From NCBI GenBank assembly GCA_944322845.1, contig CALUQE010000005.1, positions 56,394 through 120,393 on the forward strand: a stretch of 64,000 nt of DNA. Direction: 5' to 3'. Below are positions 25,718 to 34,634 of this stretch, in pieces. This stretch comes from Candidatus Gastranaerophilales bacterium (GTDB taxonomy: Bacteria > Cyanobacteriota > Vampirovibrionia > Gastranaerophilales > Gastranaerophilaceae). A program made the position numbers and the translations under genes. How positions within the stretch are numbered: position 1 is the stretch's first letter; every line of letters begins with the position of its first letter. The notes beneath the pieces were generated by a model that worked only from the letters and a program-made list of their open reading frames with translations, searched no databases and was not told the DNA's origin.

Positions 25718-26620
25718 ATGTCTGACAAAAAATTTATCTTAAATGCCGACGATTTCGGAATGAGTCAGGCCTTTAATACGGCGGTTCTTGAAGGGTATTC
25801 TTCTGGAATCTTAAAAAGTGCAAGCCTTGTTGCAAACGGCGATGCTTTTGAAGAAGCCTGTAAGGATGTAATTCCTGCCTGCCCTGATTTGGGAGTCGGA
25901 GTGCACCTTAATGTCATAGAAGGCAAGTCTCTCTGTTCGAGGCTGGATAAGTTAACCGACAGCGAAGGAAATTTTAACAACTCTTTCGGAATGCTGCTTT
26001 TGAAATCTCTTAATACTAAAGACAACACCTTTATGGAGCAGCTTGAAAAAGAATTCAGGGCGCAAATAGAAAAAGTTCTTGCCCATACCGGAGTTTCACA
26101 TATAGATTCCCACGTTCATGTACATTCAATTCCGAGAATATTTGAACTTGTTGCAAAACTTGCAAAAGAGTATAATATTAAACAAATCCGAACCCAGTAT
26201 GAAAAACCGTATATTATTCCGGATGTTTTTAAACACCTGACAATAAAATACCCGATAAATTTAATTAAAGTTGCGCTTTTAAACTTTTTTACACTTATTA
26301 ATGAAAATACTGTTCAAAAATACGGACTTAATACAAACGAATACCTTCTGGGTGTAACTTATACCTCAATGATGAACAGCCTTGCAATATCATACGGCTT
26401 GATGGCAATAAGGTATGACAAAGTTATAGCGGAGGCTCTGATTCATCCGTGCCGGTACGAAAACGGTACAATTGACAATCATTTTACGGAATTTCAGATT
26501 ACAAAGAATATGAAATTGAAAGAAAAAATTGAAAAACTCGGATATGAAATAACTAATTACAGAGAACTTTATTATTCTCAGGGGAGCGAATCTGAGTGCG
26601 AAGAAAAATCGGGTGTATAG
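25718..26620 (+). CDS. YdjC/ChbG-type carbohydrate deacetylase
   Basis: 300 aa. Begins LNADDFGMSQAFN, with metal/catalytic Asp-Asp, then GVHLNVIEG and DSHVHVHSIPRIF, the His residues of the YdjC deacetylase family. Removes N-acetyl groups from an amino sugar or glycolipid; substrate unknown. Its neighbour is a polyprenyl-phosphate-sugar transferase, a pairing that fits modification of a lipid-linked sugar. AGGAGA precedes the ATG, and the end overlaps the next gene by 25 bp. Confidence 0.88.
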   Translation: MSDKKFILNADDFGMSQAFNTAVLEGYSSGILKSASLVANGDAFEEACKDVIPACPDLGVGVHLNVIEGKSLCSRLDKLTDSEGNFNNSFGMLLLKSLNTKDNTFMEQLEKEFRAQIEKVLAHTGVSHIDSHVHVHSIPRIFELVAKLAKEYNIKQIRTQYEKPYIIPDVFKHLTIKYPINLIKVALLNFFTLINENTVQKYGLNTNEYLLGVTYTSMMNSLAISYGLMAIRYDKVIAEALIHPCRYENGTIDNHFTEFQITKNMKLKEKIEKLGYEITNYRELYYSQGSESECEEKSGV

Positions 26621-28236
26621 CGCTAATAATCGTTTTATTTATCCTCTTTCTGATATTTTTGTATCCGAAAGACAGAGAATTTTACGTAAAAGAAGTTATT
26701 TCACCCTGTGAAATCCTATTGAATACGGGTGAAGTTTTCAGGATAAACAATTATGAAACTTTTTCTCCTGTTTTCAGCAAAAGGAACAGGGATCTTGCTT
26801 CAATTTTCGGCCTGAGTGAAGAAGAAGCTTTTGTTATAGGAAATCTGGGCAAATACTGGGCGAAGAATTTACTTGAAGGCTCAATAGTAAATATTTATGA
26901 TGATATCCTTGTGTATCAAAAATACAATTATCTGATAAAATTTGAAAATTCTCCCTATTGCATAAAAAACGGGAATTTCTGCAATGAAAAAGCTGCAGAA
27001 AAATTAATAAAAACGGTAAAAAGTACAAATTATGAACTTCTGGAGGTAAACAGCGGCGAGACTTTTCCTATATCAAAAAACAAAGAAGGGCTGCTTGTAA
27101 TAAGAAAAGGATATAAAAGAATTAAACCTGCCTCTAAAACAATTGAGCCTGACAGGCTGAAATTTAACATAAAAGACGTAAAATTAATTCTCTCTGATTT
27201 TACCGTCAAATTAAAACCCGACAGAAATTGTTCCTCAGATATCTGCAGGGAAATTTTGAACAATATTAACGGCGCACAAAAGACAATAGATATGGCAATT
27301 TACGGTTATTCTTCCACGCCGGCAATAGAGGACGCGCTAAAAAATGCAAAAAACCGCGGAGTAAAGATTCGTCTTGTATACGACTGTGACAACAAGGGCA
27401 ATAATATTTACGAAAACACAAATTTTCTTGCAAATTTAATCGGAAATTCAATAAGCGACATTAATTCCGGCAACGCCGGATATCTTATGCATAACAAGTT
27501 TTTTGTTATTGATAACAAAATTGTAATAACGGGCTCCGCAAATCTCTCTTACACGGATATGTCAGGTTTTAACGCAAACGCACTTGCAATAATAAATTCT
27601 GAAGAAGCCGCAAAAATTTATACGCGTGAGTTTGAACAGATGTATAGCGGTAAATTTCATACAGCTAAACTCTCTAACCGCAAAAATGAAAATATTTATT
27701 TTTCTCCTCAGGATAAAACTATCACAAACGGAATTCTGCCTCTAATCAAAAATGCAAAAAATTACATCTATATTCCGGCGTTTATCATAATAGAACGCCA
27801 AATTATAGAAGAACTTGCCTCGGCTAAAAGGCGCGGGGTAGATGTAAAAATAATCGCAGACGCACTCAACGCTTCCGCTAAACACTCAAAAGTCAAAGAA
27901 CTAAGAGCCGCAGGGATTCCGGTAAAAATCGAAAATTACGCGGGAAAACTCCACTCCAAAACAATGATAATTGATGATAACTACCTGATTTTAGGTTCAA
28001 TGAACTTTTCCTACAGCGGCGAAAACAGAAACGACGAAAACCTGATAATACTTGAAAATCCTGAGGCCGCAAAATTTTACCGCGAATTTTTCGGTTATTT
28101 GTGGAATAAAATACCGGATAAATGGCTTTACGGCTTTCCTCGCGCGGAAAGCCCCGACTCCGAAGGCTCATGCTCCGACGGACAGGATAATGATTATGAC
28201 GGCTTGACAGACAGCGAAGATGATGGCTGCAAATAA
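26596..28236 (+). CDS. Membrane-anchored phospholipase D-like protein with nuclease-like N-domain and Ca-type tail
   Basis: 546 aa from a GTG with GGGGAG upstream. Residues 5-23 are an N-terminal membrane anchor. Residues 30-110 (CEILLNTGEVFRINNYETF) resemble the start of a staphylococcal-nuclease-like fold. Two HKD motifs follow: LMHNKFFVIDNK with GSANLS, and KLHSKTMIIDDN with GSMNFS, so it is a complete PLD pair, as in non-specific nucleases or phospholipases. The end CSDGQDNDYDGLTDSEDDGC is a calcium-binding DxDxDG-type repeat closed by cysteines. It probably acts outside the cytoplasmic membrane on nucleic acid or lipid. Confidence 0.85.
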   Translation: MRRKIGCIALIIVLFILFLIFLYPKDREFYVKEVISPCEILLNTGEVFRINNYETFSPVFSKRNRDLASIFGLSEEEAFVIGNLGKYWAKNLLEGSIVNIYDDILVYQKYNYLIKFENSPYCIKNGNFCNEKAAEKLIKTVKSTNYELLEVNSGETFPISKNKEGLLVIRKGYKRIKPASKTIEPDRLKFNIKDVKLILSDFTVKLKPDRNCSSDICREILNNINGAQKTIDMAIYGYSSTPAIEDALKNAKNRGVKIRLVYDCDNKGNNIYENTNFLANLIGNSISDINSGNAGYLMHNKFFVIDNKIVITGSANLSYTDMSGFNANALAIINSEEAAKIYTREFEQMYSGKFHTAKLSNRKNENIYFSPQDKTITNGILPLIKNAKNYIYIPAFIIIERQIIEELASAKRRGVDVKIIADALNASAKHSKVKELRAAGIPVKIENYAGKLHSKTMIIDDNYLILGSMNFSYSGENRNDENLIILENPEAAKFYREFFGYLWNKIPDKWLYGFPRAESPDSEGSCSDGQDNDYDGLTDSEDDGCK

Positions 28237-28240
28237 CAAG

Positions 28241-28273
28241 AGGGGCGCAGCTTATACAAGCTGCGCCCCTTTT
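28241..28273. terminator. Bidirectional terminator between the PLD gene and tolC-like gene
   Basis: AGGGGCGCAGCTT pairs perfectly with AAGCTGCGCCCCT around ATAC, followed by TTTT. Confidence 0.9.
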
Positions 28274-28282
28274 AAATATCTC

Positions 28283-29719
28283 TTACCCTTCCTGAACACT
28301 TTGCGGAACAGTTTGAGCAGCTACTGCTTTATAGAAACCGATATAGTCTATCATACAGTCGAACTCGCTTGAATATACCATTTTATTAATACTCAACAGA
28401 TTTTCTTCAAACTGATTTAAATCAAGTTTTGCAATAACACCCTGATCAAATTTGGTTTGTGACATTACAAAATCTTTTTCTTCAAGTTCCTGTATTTTCT
28501 TCTGTCTTGCAAGTTTTTCCTTATCCATATTTATGGATACCAGAGAATCATTAACTTCCTGAATAGAAGTTAAATTAACTTTTTCATAGTTTTTCAGGCT
28601 TCTTTCATAAGCAATCTTTTTAGCTTTCAAATTAGCCCTGAGTTTACCGCCCATAAATAAAGGCTGAATAATACCGCCGCCAAAGCCCCAGAGCATGTTG
28701 GAAGTTGTAAATAAGCTGCCAAAATTCGTTGAGTTAAAAAACATCATACCGCCGAGATTTATCGAAGGAAGCATTTCTTTTCTTGCTACTCTTACATCAA
28801 TTCCGGCTTTTTCAAGCATTTTTTCAGCTTTCATATAATCCGGACGCTTCATTATAATATCTGAGTTCACAAACTCTGGAATAATGCCTGTGAAAGCAAG
28901 CTCTTTATAGTCAATTCTCTTATATTCTTCAATATTATTCGGGCTGTCACCCGTCAAAACCGCAAGCTGGTGAAGAAGTTTTGTTCTTTCTTTCTTCAAA
29001 TCCGTCAAATCAGCAACGCCTGAAATATAAGACTGATTTGCTTTAACAAGGTCAGAAGTTGAAACAATACCTTCCGCATTGCTTACAGACATAATTTCAA
29101 AAATTTCTTTTCTCAAATTAACTATATCTTCCTGCAAGTCTATCATTGCATCAAGTTTAACTATATTAATATAAACACTTCCGACAGATGACGCAATAGA
29201 AATATACGCAGCTTGCTCATCAAGAATAGATGATTCGTACAACTTTCTGATTGCAGTTGTTTTGTTATGATTTTTTCCGAACAGATCAAGCTCATAACTT
29301 GCTATAATCGGAAGTAAGAAACTTCCTGCTTCACGCTCCATCATACCACCGTATCCGGGCATAAATCCGGCTTGAATACTTGGAAGCTCATTTGCCCTCT
29401 GCCCGACAACATTTTGATAATATTCATCAATAGTTAATGTTGCCATCTTCAAATCTTTGTTATTCTCAACAGCTTTAATAATATAACTATTTAAAATATC
29501 ATCATTAAATTGCTTCCACCATGCCATATTAACGTATTCAAACTTGTCTTTGGCAGGTTTAATTTTTTCTGATTTTTTCTTTTCTTTTTTTGTCTGTTTA
29601 TCATTGTCAACAGTCTGCTCCGCCCCTGCGCTCAAAACCGTTTTTTCGGCGGCAAAAACTATCGCAGCATCCCCCATTCCCAGCGATACCAATATCGCAA
29701 ACGCTAATATTCTTTTCAT
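28283..29719 (-). CDS. TolC-family outer membrane efflux protein
   Basis: 478 aa from the ATG at 29719, where a signal peptide begins (KRILAFAILVSLGMGDAAIVFAAEK). The in-frame start at 29794 would place the operator inside the gene. Two outer membrane factor repeats are visible, with coiled-coil stretches (LVKANQSYISGVADLTDLKKERTKLLHQLAVLTGD in the first) and the conserved RPDYMKAEKMLEKAGIDVRVARKEMLPSINL. It forms the outer-membrane channel for an efflux system, presumably with the EmrA-like adaptor across the divergent regulatory gap. Confidence 0.9.
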   Translation of the reverse strand: MKRILAFAILVSLGMGDAAIVFAAEKTVLSAGAEQTVDNDKQTKKEKKKSEKIKPAKDKFEYVNMAWWKQFNDDILNSYIIKAVENNKDLKMATLTIDEYYQNVVGQRANELPSIQAGFMPGYGGMMEREAGSFLLPIIASYELDLFGKNHNKTTAIRKLYESSILDEQAAYISIASSVGSVYINIVKLDAMIDLQEDIVNLRKEIFEIMSVSNAEGIVSTSDLVKANQSYISGVADLTDLKKERTKLLHQLAVLTGDSPNNIEEYKRIDYKELAFTGIIPEFVNSDIIMKRPDYMKAEKMLEKAGIDVRVARKEMLPSINLGGMMFFNSTNFGSLFTTSNMLWGFGGGIIQPLFMGGKLRANLKAKKIAYERSLKNYEKVNLTSIQEVNDSLVSINMDKEKLARQKKIQELEEKDFVMSQTKFDQGVIAKLDLNQFEENLLSINKMVYSSEFDCMIDYIGFYKAVAAQTVPQSVQEG

Positions 29720-29776
29720 CTTTTTTTCTTTTCTCCAAGGTACTTGATTTTTTCTAATAAGAATGATAACATAACT

Positions 29777-29801
29777 ATGTTGCATTTGCAACATGTTGTA
29801 A
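29777..29801. promoter_or_regulatory. Overlapping palindromes, probable MarR operator
   Basis: ATGTTGCA-TT-TGCAACAT (29777-29794) is a perfect inverted repeat. It overlaps a second near-perfect one, TTGCAACATGTTGTAA (29786-29801). Both lie between the divergent tolC-like and marR-like genes, a natural site for self-regulation and control of the pump. Confidence 0.7.
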
Positions 29802-29834
29802 AATAAACATACACCAAACAGGGGATTTACAAAA

Positions 29835-30290
29835 TTGCAAAATCATTTTACAGATACTGTATTCTATCAAATAGAACTTACAGCCAAGTATTGTAAACTA
29901 TTAGGTCAACAGGTGTTTGAAAAATACAAAGCCGGTGTTACGCCGGAGGAGTTTTCTACACTGGATACACTCATTTGTAATCCTAATTTATGTCAGAGAG
30001 ATCTCGCAAAATTAATTCTTAAAGACAGAGCTAATACAGGAAAAATTCTTGATAATTTGGAGAAAAAAGGATTTATCACAAGGAAATTATCAATCAAAAA
30101 TAACAGACCGGTAAAAATTTGTGAAATTACGGAAGCAGGAATAAGAAAAGCAGAAGAAGTTACAGCAAAAATAAAACCACATCTTACAATTGTAAAAGAC
30201 AAAATAGATAACAGTAATCTTGCAAAAGTAAGCGATTTATTAAAAGAATTAAGAGAAGTTTTAAATGAAACACTGGAAATACAGATATAA
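29835..30290 (+). CDS. MarR-family transcriptional regulator
   Basis: 151 aa. The winged helix covers about residues 45-110: LCQRDLAKLILKDRANTGKILDNLEKKGFI (helix-turn-helix), then the wing RKLSIKNNRPVKICEITEAG. The start is TTG with AGGGGA about nine nt upstream, and no ATG lies before the domain. Its gene is divergent from tolC-like and followed 18 bp later by emrA-like, so it probably represses the pump by binding the palindromes at 29777-29801. Confidence 0.9.
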   Translation: MQNHFTDTVFYQIELTAKYCKLLGQQVFEKYKAGVTPEEFSTLDTLICNPNLCQRDLAKLILKDRANTGKILDNLEKKGFITRKLSIKNNRPVKICEITEAGIRKAEEVTAKIKPHLTIVKDKIDNSNLAKVSDLLKELREVLNETLEIQI

Positions 30291-30308
30291 AATAGTAAAG
30301 GTGAAAAA

Positions 30309-31340
30309 ATGAGCGAAGAGAATAAAACAGAAGAAAAGAAAAAAATGCCAATAAAAAAACGTTATATATTTGCAACACTTGCACTGATAGGTGTATTAAC
30401 AGCGGGGTATTTTATTTATGATTATTTAGGTTATCAAACAACGGATGATGCTTACGTGGAAACAACGACGGTTTCTGTTTCTCCAAAAGTATCTGGTCAG
30501 ATTGTAAAAGTTCTTGTGGAAGATAACCAGCCGGTTAAAGCAGGTCAAGTCGTTGCAGTTATTGATAAAATTGACTATCAGGTAAAACTTGATCAGGCAA
30601 ATGCGGCTTATGAAAAAGCATTATTGAATCAGGAAAATGCCCATGCAAATTTGAATGCCGCTAATGCAGAAATTGAACTTGCCAAAAAAGATTTGGAAAG
30701 ATATGAAAATCTTTATGCAGCAGGTGCGGTTTCAAAACAGAGACTTGATCAGGCAAGAACAAATCTGGAAAGTAAACAAGCTGATCAAACAAGTGCTGAT
30801 CAGTCAATCTTTTCAAAAGATCCGTCACAAAATGCAAAAGTTGCCGATGCCGATTTAAATGTACTTAGAGCACAAAAACGTGCAGCGGAACTTGCATTAG
30901 AATACACAGACATTCTGGCTCCGATTGACGGAACCGTTTCCAACAAAAAAGTGGAAGTAGGTATGATGGTTCAGCCTGGAAGCCCTCTGTTTGTAATTGT
31001 TCCGCATAACGTATGGGTTGTTGCAAACTACAAAGAAACACAGCTTACTCATATGAAAGAAGGCATGGAGGTTGATATTAAAATAGACACTTATCCTGAC
31101 AAAGTATTTAAAGGAAGAGTTGACAGTATCCAAAGAAGCTCTGGCGCAAAAGCGAGCTTGTTCCCGCCTGAAAATGCCGTAGGATCGTTCGTAAAAATCG
31201 TACAGAGAATTCCTGTTAAAATCGTTTTCACAGAAGACATAAACCCGCAGGAATACAAAATTATACCTGGTATGTCTGTTGTACCAAAGGTACATATCAG
31301 AGATTATCAAAAACAACAGGCTAAACAATCCAACAGGTAA
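30309..31340 (+). CDS. EmrA/HlyD-type membrane fusion protein
   Basis: 343 aa. One N-terminal membrane helix (YIFATLALIGVLTAGYFIYDYLGY), then the lipoyl/barrel-sandwich half (TTVSVSPKVSGQIVKVLVEDNQPVKAGQVVAVID), a coiled-coil hairpin (about 85-185), and the second half (ILAPIDGTVSNKKVEVGMMVQPGSPLFVIVPH). It links an inner-membrane pump to TolC. The expected EmrB-like transporter is not next to it; a hairpin repeat array and terminator follow instead, so the transporter must be elsewhere. Confidence 0.92.
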   Translation: MSEENKTEEKKKMPIKKRYIFATLALIGVLTAGYFIYDYLGYQTTDDAYVETTTVSVSPKVSGQIVKVLVEDNQPVKAGQVVAVIDKIDYQVKLDQANAAYEKALLNQENAHANLNAANAEIELAKKDLERYENLYAAGAVSKQRLDQARTNLESKQADQTSADQSIFSKDPSQNAKVADADLNVLRAQKRAAELALEYTDILAPIDGTVSNKKVEVGMMVQPGSPLFVIVPHNVWVVANYKETQLTHMKEGMEVDIKIDTYPDKVFKGRVDSIQRSSGAKASLFPPENAVGSFVKIVQRIPVKIVFTEDINPQEYKIIPGMSVVPKVHIRDYQKQQAKQSNR

Positions 31341-31640
31341 GGAATAGGCTCAAATGGGAGACCGTAAGTTATAAGACAATTTAGGATTTGAACAAAATGT
31401 CTCCCGCCCAAAGGTTAAACTCGGCAAACCGACCGGTAAAAAATAAGTTCAAAAGGGAGACCGTAAGTTATAAAACAATTTAGGAATTGAATTCAATGTC
31501 TCCCGCCCAAAAGATTTAAAAAACAGGCAAAAGGTAAGGAATAGGTACAAAAAGGGAGACCGTAAATCTTAAAACAATTTAGGAATAAAACAAAATGTCT
31601 CCCGTCCAAAAGATAAAAAAAAATAAATTTCAGTATTACG
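31341..31640 (+). repeat. Three tandem 99-bp repeats, each with a 50-bp inverted-repeat core
   Basis: Cores at 31356-31405, 31455-31504 and 31554-31603 are each exactly 50 bp and exactly 99 bp apart. Every core starts GGGAGAC and ends GTCTCCC (perfect 7-bp arms). The inside is partly conserved (CGTAA, then ACAATTTAGGA). The linkers are also related (CAGGTAAGGAATAGG before copies 1 and 3) but less conserved. The array sits in the 3' untranslated part of emrA and before a terminator, so it would be transcribed. No coding frame is seen. Confidence 0.9.
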
Positions 31641-31647
31641 ACTCAGC

Positions 31648-31684
31648 GGCGGTATGATCTCTCGTCAATGCCGCCCTTTTTTTA
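31648..31684 (+). terminator. Terminator after the marR-emrA-repeat unit
   Basis: GGCGGTAT pairs with ATGCCGCC (one G-U), followed by eight T residues. Confidence 0.8.
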
Positions 31685-31706
31685 ATTATACAACAAATTT
31701 TTTGGT

Positions 31707-31712
31707 TATAAT
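31707..31712 (+). promoter_or_regulatory. -10 element close to the pabB start
   Basis: TATAAT seven nt before the ATG at 31720, with no Shine-Dalgarno and only a weak -35. Predicts a leaderless mRNA. Confidence 0.5.
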
Positions 31713-31719
31713 AATTAAT

Positions 31720-33267
31720 ATGCCGATATACTCAGATAAAATTTTTAATAACCCGATAAAAATCATAGAAGCAAGAGGAAACCTGGAAGAAGCTTTTAAT
31801 GAAATAGAAAATTTGAGATCAAAGTATTATCTCTTAGGATACGTAACTTACGACTTTCAGTATTTGTACTTTGAAGTTTTTGAAAATTACTCTAAGTACA
31901 TACCAAAACCGGCAAAAACTTTAGGTACAATTATTAAGCCTCTTATAAGCAAAGAAACTTATCTAGATGCAATAAAAAAAATTAAAGACTACATTGCACA
32001 GGGTGTAACGTATGAAGTCAATTATACTTACCCCTCTGAGGTCAAAACAAATCTTAACGGAATTGACCTGTACGAAGCGCTTCTTGAGAAGCAAAGAACT
32101 CCGTATAATACATTCTTGCAAAACAAAAATTTAACACTTTTATCTTTTTCGCCGGAACTTTTCTTTAAACTTAACGGCAGGAAAATTCTGACTAAGCCGA
32201 TGAAGGGAACAGCGCCAAGATGCGGAAATCCGGAAATTGATAAGAAAATGTACGATTTTTTAAAAAACGATACAAAAAACCGTGCAGAAAATATCATGAT
32301 TGTTGATCTTTTGAGAAACGACCTCGGCATGATTTCAAAAACAGGAACGGTAAAAGTTGATAAACTCTTTGAAATCGAAGAACACCCTACGGTCTTTCAA
32401 ATGACTTCTGAAATTTCAGGAGAATTAAACGAGGATGTAAGCTTGTATCAAATATTTAAAGCAATTTTTCCTTGCGGGTCAATTACAGGTGCGCCTAAAC
32501 TTTCAACAATGCGCGTAATTGATGAAACAGAACCTTTAGACAGAAATATTTATTGCGGAGCTATAGGCTTCCTTTCTCCTGAGGTTTGCGAATTTTCCGT
32601 ACCTATAAGAATTTTGTACGGCAAAAATCATAATTATACCTATCACGCAGGCGGTGCAATTGTGTGGGATTCCGAGCCCGAAGAAGAATGGAATGAAACC
32701 CTTGTTAAAACAAAGTTTCTGAATACGGATTTTCAACTTATAGAAACAGCCTGTGATGATTGGGCAAGACATGTAAAAAGGATGAAAAATTCTGCAGAGA
32801 AACTGGATTTTCAGTGGAATAAAGAAATTGAAACACTTCAAATCGACTCTCCGGTAAGAGTTTTATTAAATAAAGACGGCAGCTTTGAAGTTCAAAAAAA
32901 AGAACTTTCCCGAATAACCTCCAATAAAATTAAAATTGCGAGAACGGTTAATTCCAACAATCCGTTCTTGTACCACAAAACTACAATACGCGAAAGCATG
33001 CCGGAGGGCTTATTTGATATTATTGCTGTTAATGAAAAAGGTGAAATTACGGAGGGCATATTTACAAATATTGCAATAGAAAAAGCCGGAAAACTTTATA
33101 CTCCGCCCGTTAGCTGCGGGCTTCTCGGCGGAACTTACAGAGAAAAACTTATTGAAGAAGGAAAAATGTTTGAAAAGATTCTGTATCCTGAGGATTTGAA
33201 AAATGCCGGTAAAATCTACTGTTTTAATTCAATAAGAAAGCTTGTTGAGGTTGAATTATGCTCATAG
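31720..33267 (+). CDS. Aminodeoxychorismate synthase component I fused to a PabC-like lyase
   Basis: 515 aa. The first about 340 residues are the chorismate-binding domain: PMKGTAPR, MIVDLLRNDLG, FPCGSITGAPK and HAGGAIVWDSEPEEEWNET. The last about 150 residues resemble the class IV aminotransferase fold of aminodeoxychorismate lyase (LFDIIAVNEKGEITEGIFTNIAIE; GLLGGTYREKLIEEG). It therefore does two steps from chorismate to p-aminobenzoate for folate. The ATG at 31720 matches the domain start; the longer frame from 31654 runs back through the terminator region. The next gene supplies the glutaminase. Confidence 0.9.
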   Translation: MPIYSDKIFNNPIKIIEARGNLEEAFNEIENLRSKYYLLGYVTYDFQYLYFEVFENYSKYIPKPAKTLGTIIKPLISKETYLDAIKKIKDYIAQGVTYEVNYTYPSEVKTNLNGIDLYEALLEKQRTPYNTFLQNKNLTLLSFSPELFFKLNGRKILTKPMKGTAPRCGNPEIDKKMYDFLKNDTKNRAENIMIVDLLRNDLGMISKTGTVKVDKLFEIEEHPTVFQMTSEISGELNEDVSLYQIFKAIFPCGSITGAPKLSTMRVIDETEPLDRNIYCGAIGFLSPEVCEFSVPIRILYGKNHNYTYHAGGAIVWDSEPEEEWNETLVKTKFLNTDFQLIETACDDWARHVKRMKNSAEKLDFQWNKEIETLQIDSPVRVLLNKDGSFEVQKKELSRITSNKIKIARTVNSNNPFLYHKTTIRESMPEGLFDIIAVNEKGEITEGIFTNIAIEKAGKLYTPPVSCGLLGGTYREKLIEEGKMFEKILYPEDLKNAGKIYCFNSIRKLVEVELCS

Positions 33268-33812
33268 TTGATAATTACGATTCTTTTACTTACAACATTG
33301 TTCAATACATAAAAATTCTCGGAATTGAACCGATTGTAATAAAAAATGACGAATTAACACTTTCCCAAATCCGGAACTTAAATTTCAGCAGAATAATTCT
33401 TTCTCCAGGCTGGGGAAATCCTGATAACTCCGGAGTTACAATGGACATTATAAATTTTTATCAGGATAAATGCCCGATTCTCGGTGTATGCCTCGGAATG
33501 CAATGTATAGCAAAATTTTACGGTGCAAAAATTATAAAAGCACCGGAACCATGCCATGGCAAAAACTCACCAGTATATTTCAATAAGGATTTCAAATTAT
33601 TTAAAGGACTGAGACAGGGTTTCAGCGCAACACGCTACCACTCGCTTGTTGTATCGGAACCGTCAGAAAAACTTATTATTGAAGCACATACAAAAGAGAA
33701 TCTTCCAATGGGACTGAAAGTTAAAGACAAAGAAATTTACGGAGTACAATTTCATCCGGAAGCAATTTTGACAGAGGATGGTATAAAGATTTTTGCGAAC
33801 TTTATTTCATAA
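33258..33812 (+). CDS. pabA: Aminodeoxychorismate synthase glutamine amidotransferase component
   Basis: 184 aa, class I glutamine amidotransferase. LIVDNYDSFTYNIVQY opens it, nucleophile Cys is in GVCLGMQCI, and the His/Glu pair is in QFHPEAI. Supplies ammonia to the pabB product. It overlaps that gene by 10 bp, which indicates coupled translation. A TrpG role is possible in principle, but the neighbour is PabB/C-like rather than trpE with trp genes. Confidence 0.92.
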   Translation: MLIVDNYDSFTYNIVQYIKILGIEPIVIKNDELTLSQIRNLNFSRIILSPGWGNPDNSGVTMDIINFYQDKCPILGVCLGMQCIAKFYGAKIIKAPEPCHGKNSPVYFNKDFKLFKGLRQGFSATRYHSLVVSEPSEKLIIEAHTKENLPMGLKVKDKEIYGVQFHPEAILTEDGIKIFANFIS

Positions 33813-33815
33813 GAC

Positions 33816-33849
33816 AAAAAGGCGCGGGATAAAAATCCCGCGCCTTTTT
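33816..33849. terminator. Bidirectional terminator between pabA and rubrerythrin
   Basis: AAAAAGGCGCGGGAT pairs with ATCCCGCGCCTTTTT around AAAA; it serves both convergent genes. Confidence 0.92.
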
Positions 33850-33864
33850 ATAAAATATGTAATA

Positions 33865-34407
33865 CTATGCAAAGTATCTTGCAAGTAATCCGTCAAATCC
33901 GCGGCCGTGGCGAGCTTCGTCTTTAGCCATTTCGTGAACTGTATCATGAACAGCATCAAGGCCTAATTCTTTAGCACGCTTAGCAATTTTCATTTTACCG
34001 TCGCATGCACCAAATTCTGCTTCTGCACGAAGTTCAAGGTTTTTCTTTGTAGAATTTGTAACAACTTCGCCGAGAAGTTCTGCAAATCTTGAAGCATGGT
34101 CAGCTTCTTCAAAAGCATATCTTTTGAAAGCTTCTGCAATTTCAGGATAACCTTCTCTGTCAGCCTGTCTTGCCATTGCTATATACATACCTACTTCTGT
34201 GCATTCACCCATGAAGTTTGCTCTCAAACCTTCAAGAATTTCAGGATCAACATCCTTTGCAACGCCGATTCTGTGTTCGTCTGCATAGTTCTTTTCACCT
34301 TCAGCCATCATAGTGAAAGCTTCTTTTCCTGCGCCGCAAACCGGACATTTGTCAGGTGCTTCGCCTTCAGCTGTATAACCGCAAATTGTACATACGTATT
34401 TTGCCAT
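33865..34407 (-). CDS. Reverse-type rubrerythrin
   Basis: 180 aa. The rubredoxin-like iron site (CTICG at residues 6-10 and [11 protein letters not shown]) comes first and the ferritin-like diiron domain second ([32 protein letters not shown]), the reverse of classical rubrerythrin. It reduces peroxide in anaerobes. AAAGGAAG precedes the ATG by six nt. Confidence 0.93.
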   Translation of the reverse strand: MAKYVCTICGYTAEGEAPDKCPVCGAGKEAFTMMAEGEKNYADEHRIGVAKDVDPEILEGLRANFMGECTEVGMYIAMARQADREGYPEIAEAFKRYAFEEADHASRFAELLGEVVTNSTKKNLELRAEAEFGACDGKMKIAKRAKELGLDAVHDTVHEMAKDEARHGRGFDGLLARYFA

Positions 34408-34634
34408 AATTACTTCCTTTCTTTCTAAAGGGGCTGTCCCCCCTGCTTCTCTTTACAAGTTTGATTATAACATTTATACACCATCTCTTCAATTGTAATT
34501 ACAACAAAAAATAGCTCATGTGTAAAGATTTATTACAAAGGACATGCAAAATATATATGTTTATTCTAACATATACCCAATATATTTTTATTTCACGTGT
34601 GATTAGTGTGTATTAAGAGATAAAGGAGGCTAAT

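Noticed and set aside
29720..29794. N-terminal extension of the TolC-like protein to 29794
   Set aside because: It would read through the palindromic operator and mask the clear signal peptide that begins at 29719.
31341..31640. Triplicate repeat considered as a CRISPR array
   Set aside because: Only three units, the core is an inverted repeat of 50 bp with a diverging interior, the linkers are themselves related, and no cas gene is near.
31654..31719. N-terminal extension of the PabB/C fusion to 31654
   Set aside because: The extension runs back through the terminator of the upstream unit, while the conserved protein begins at 31720.
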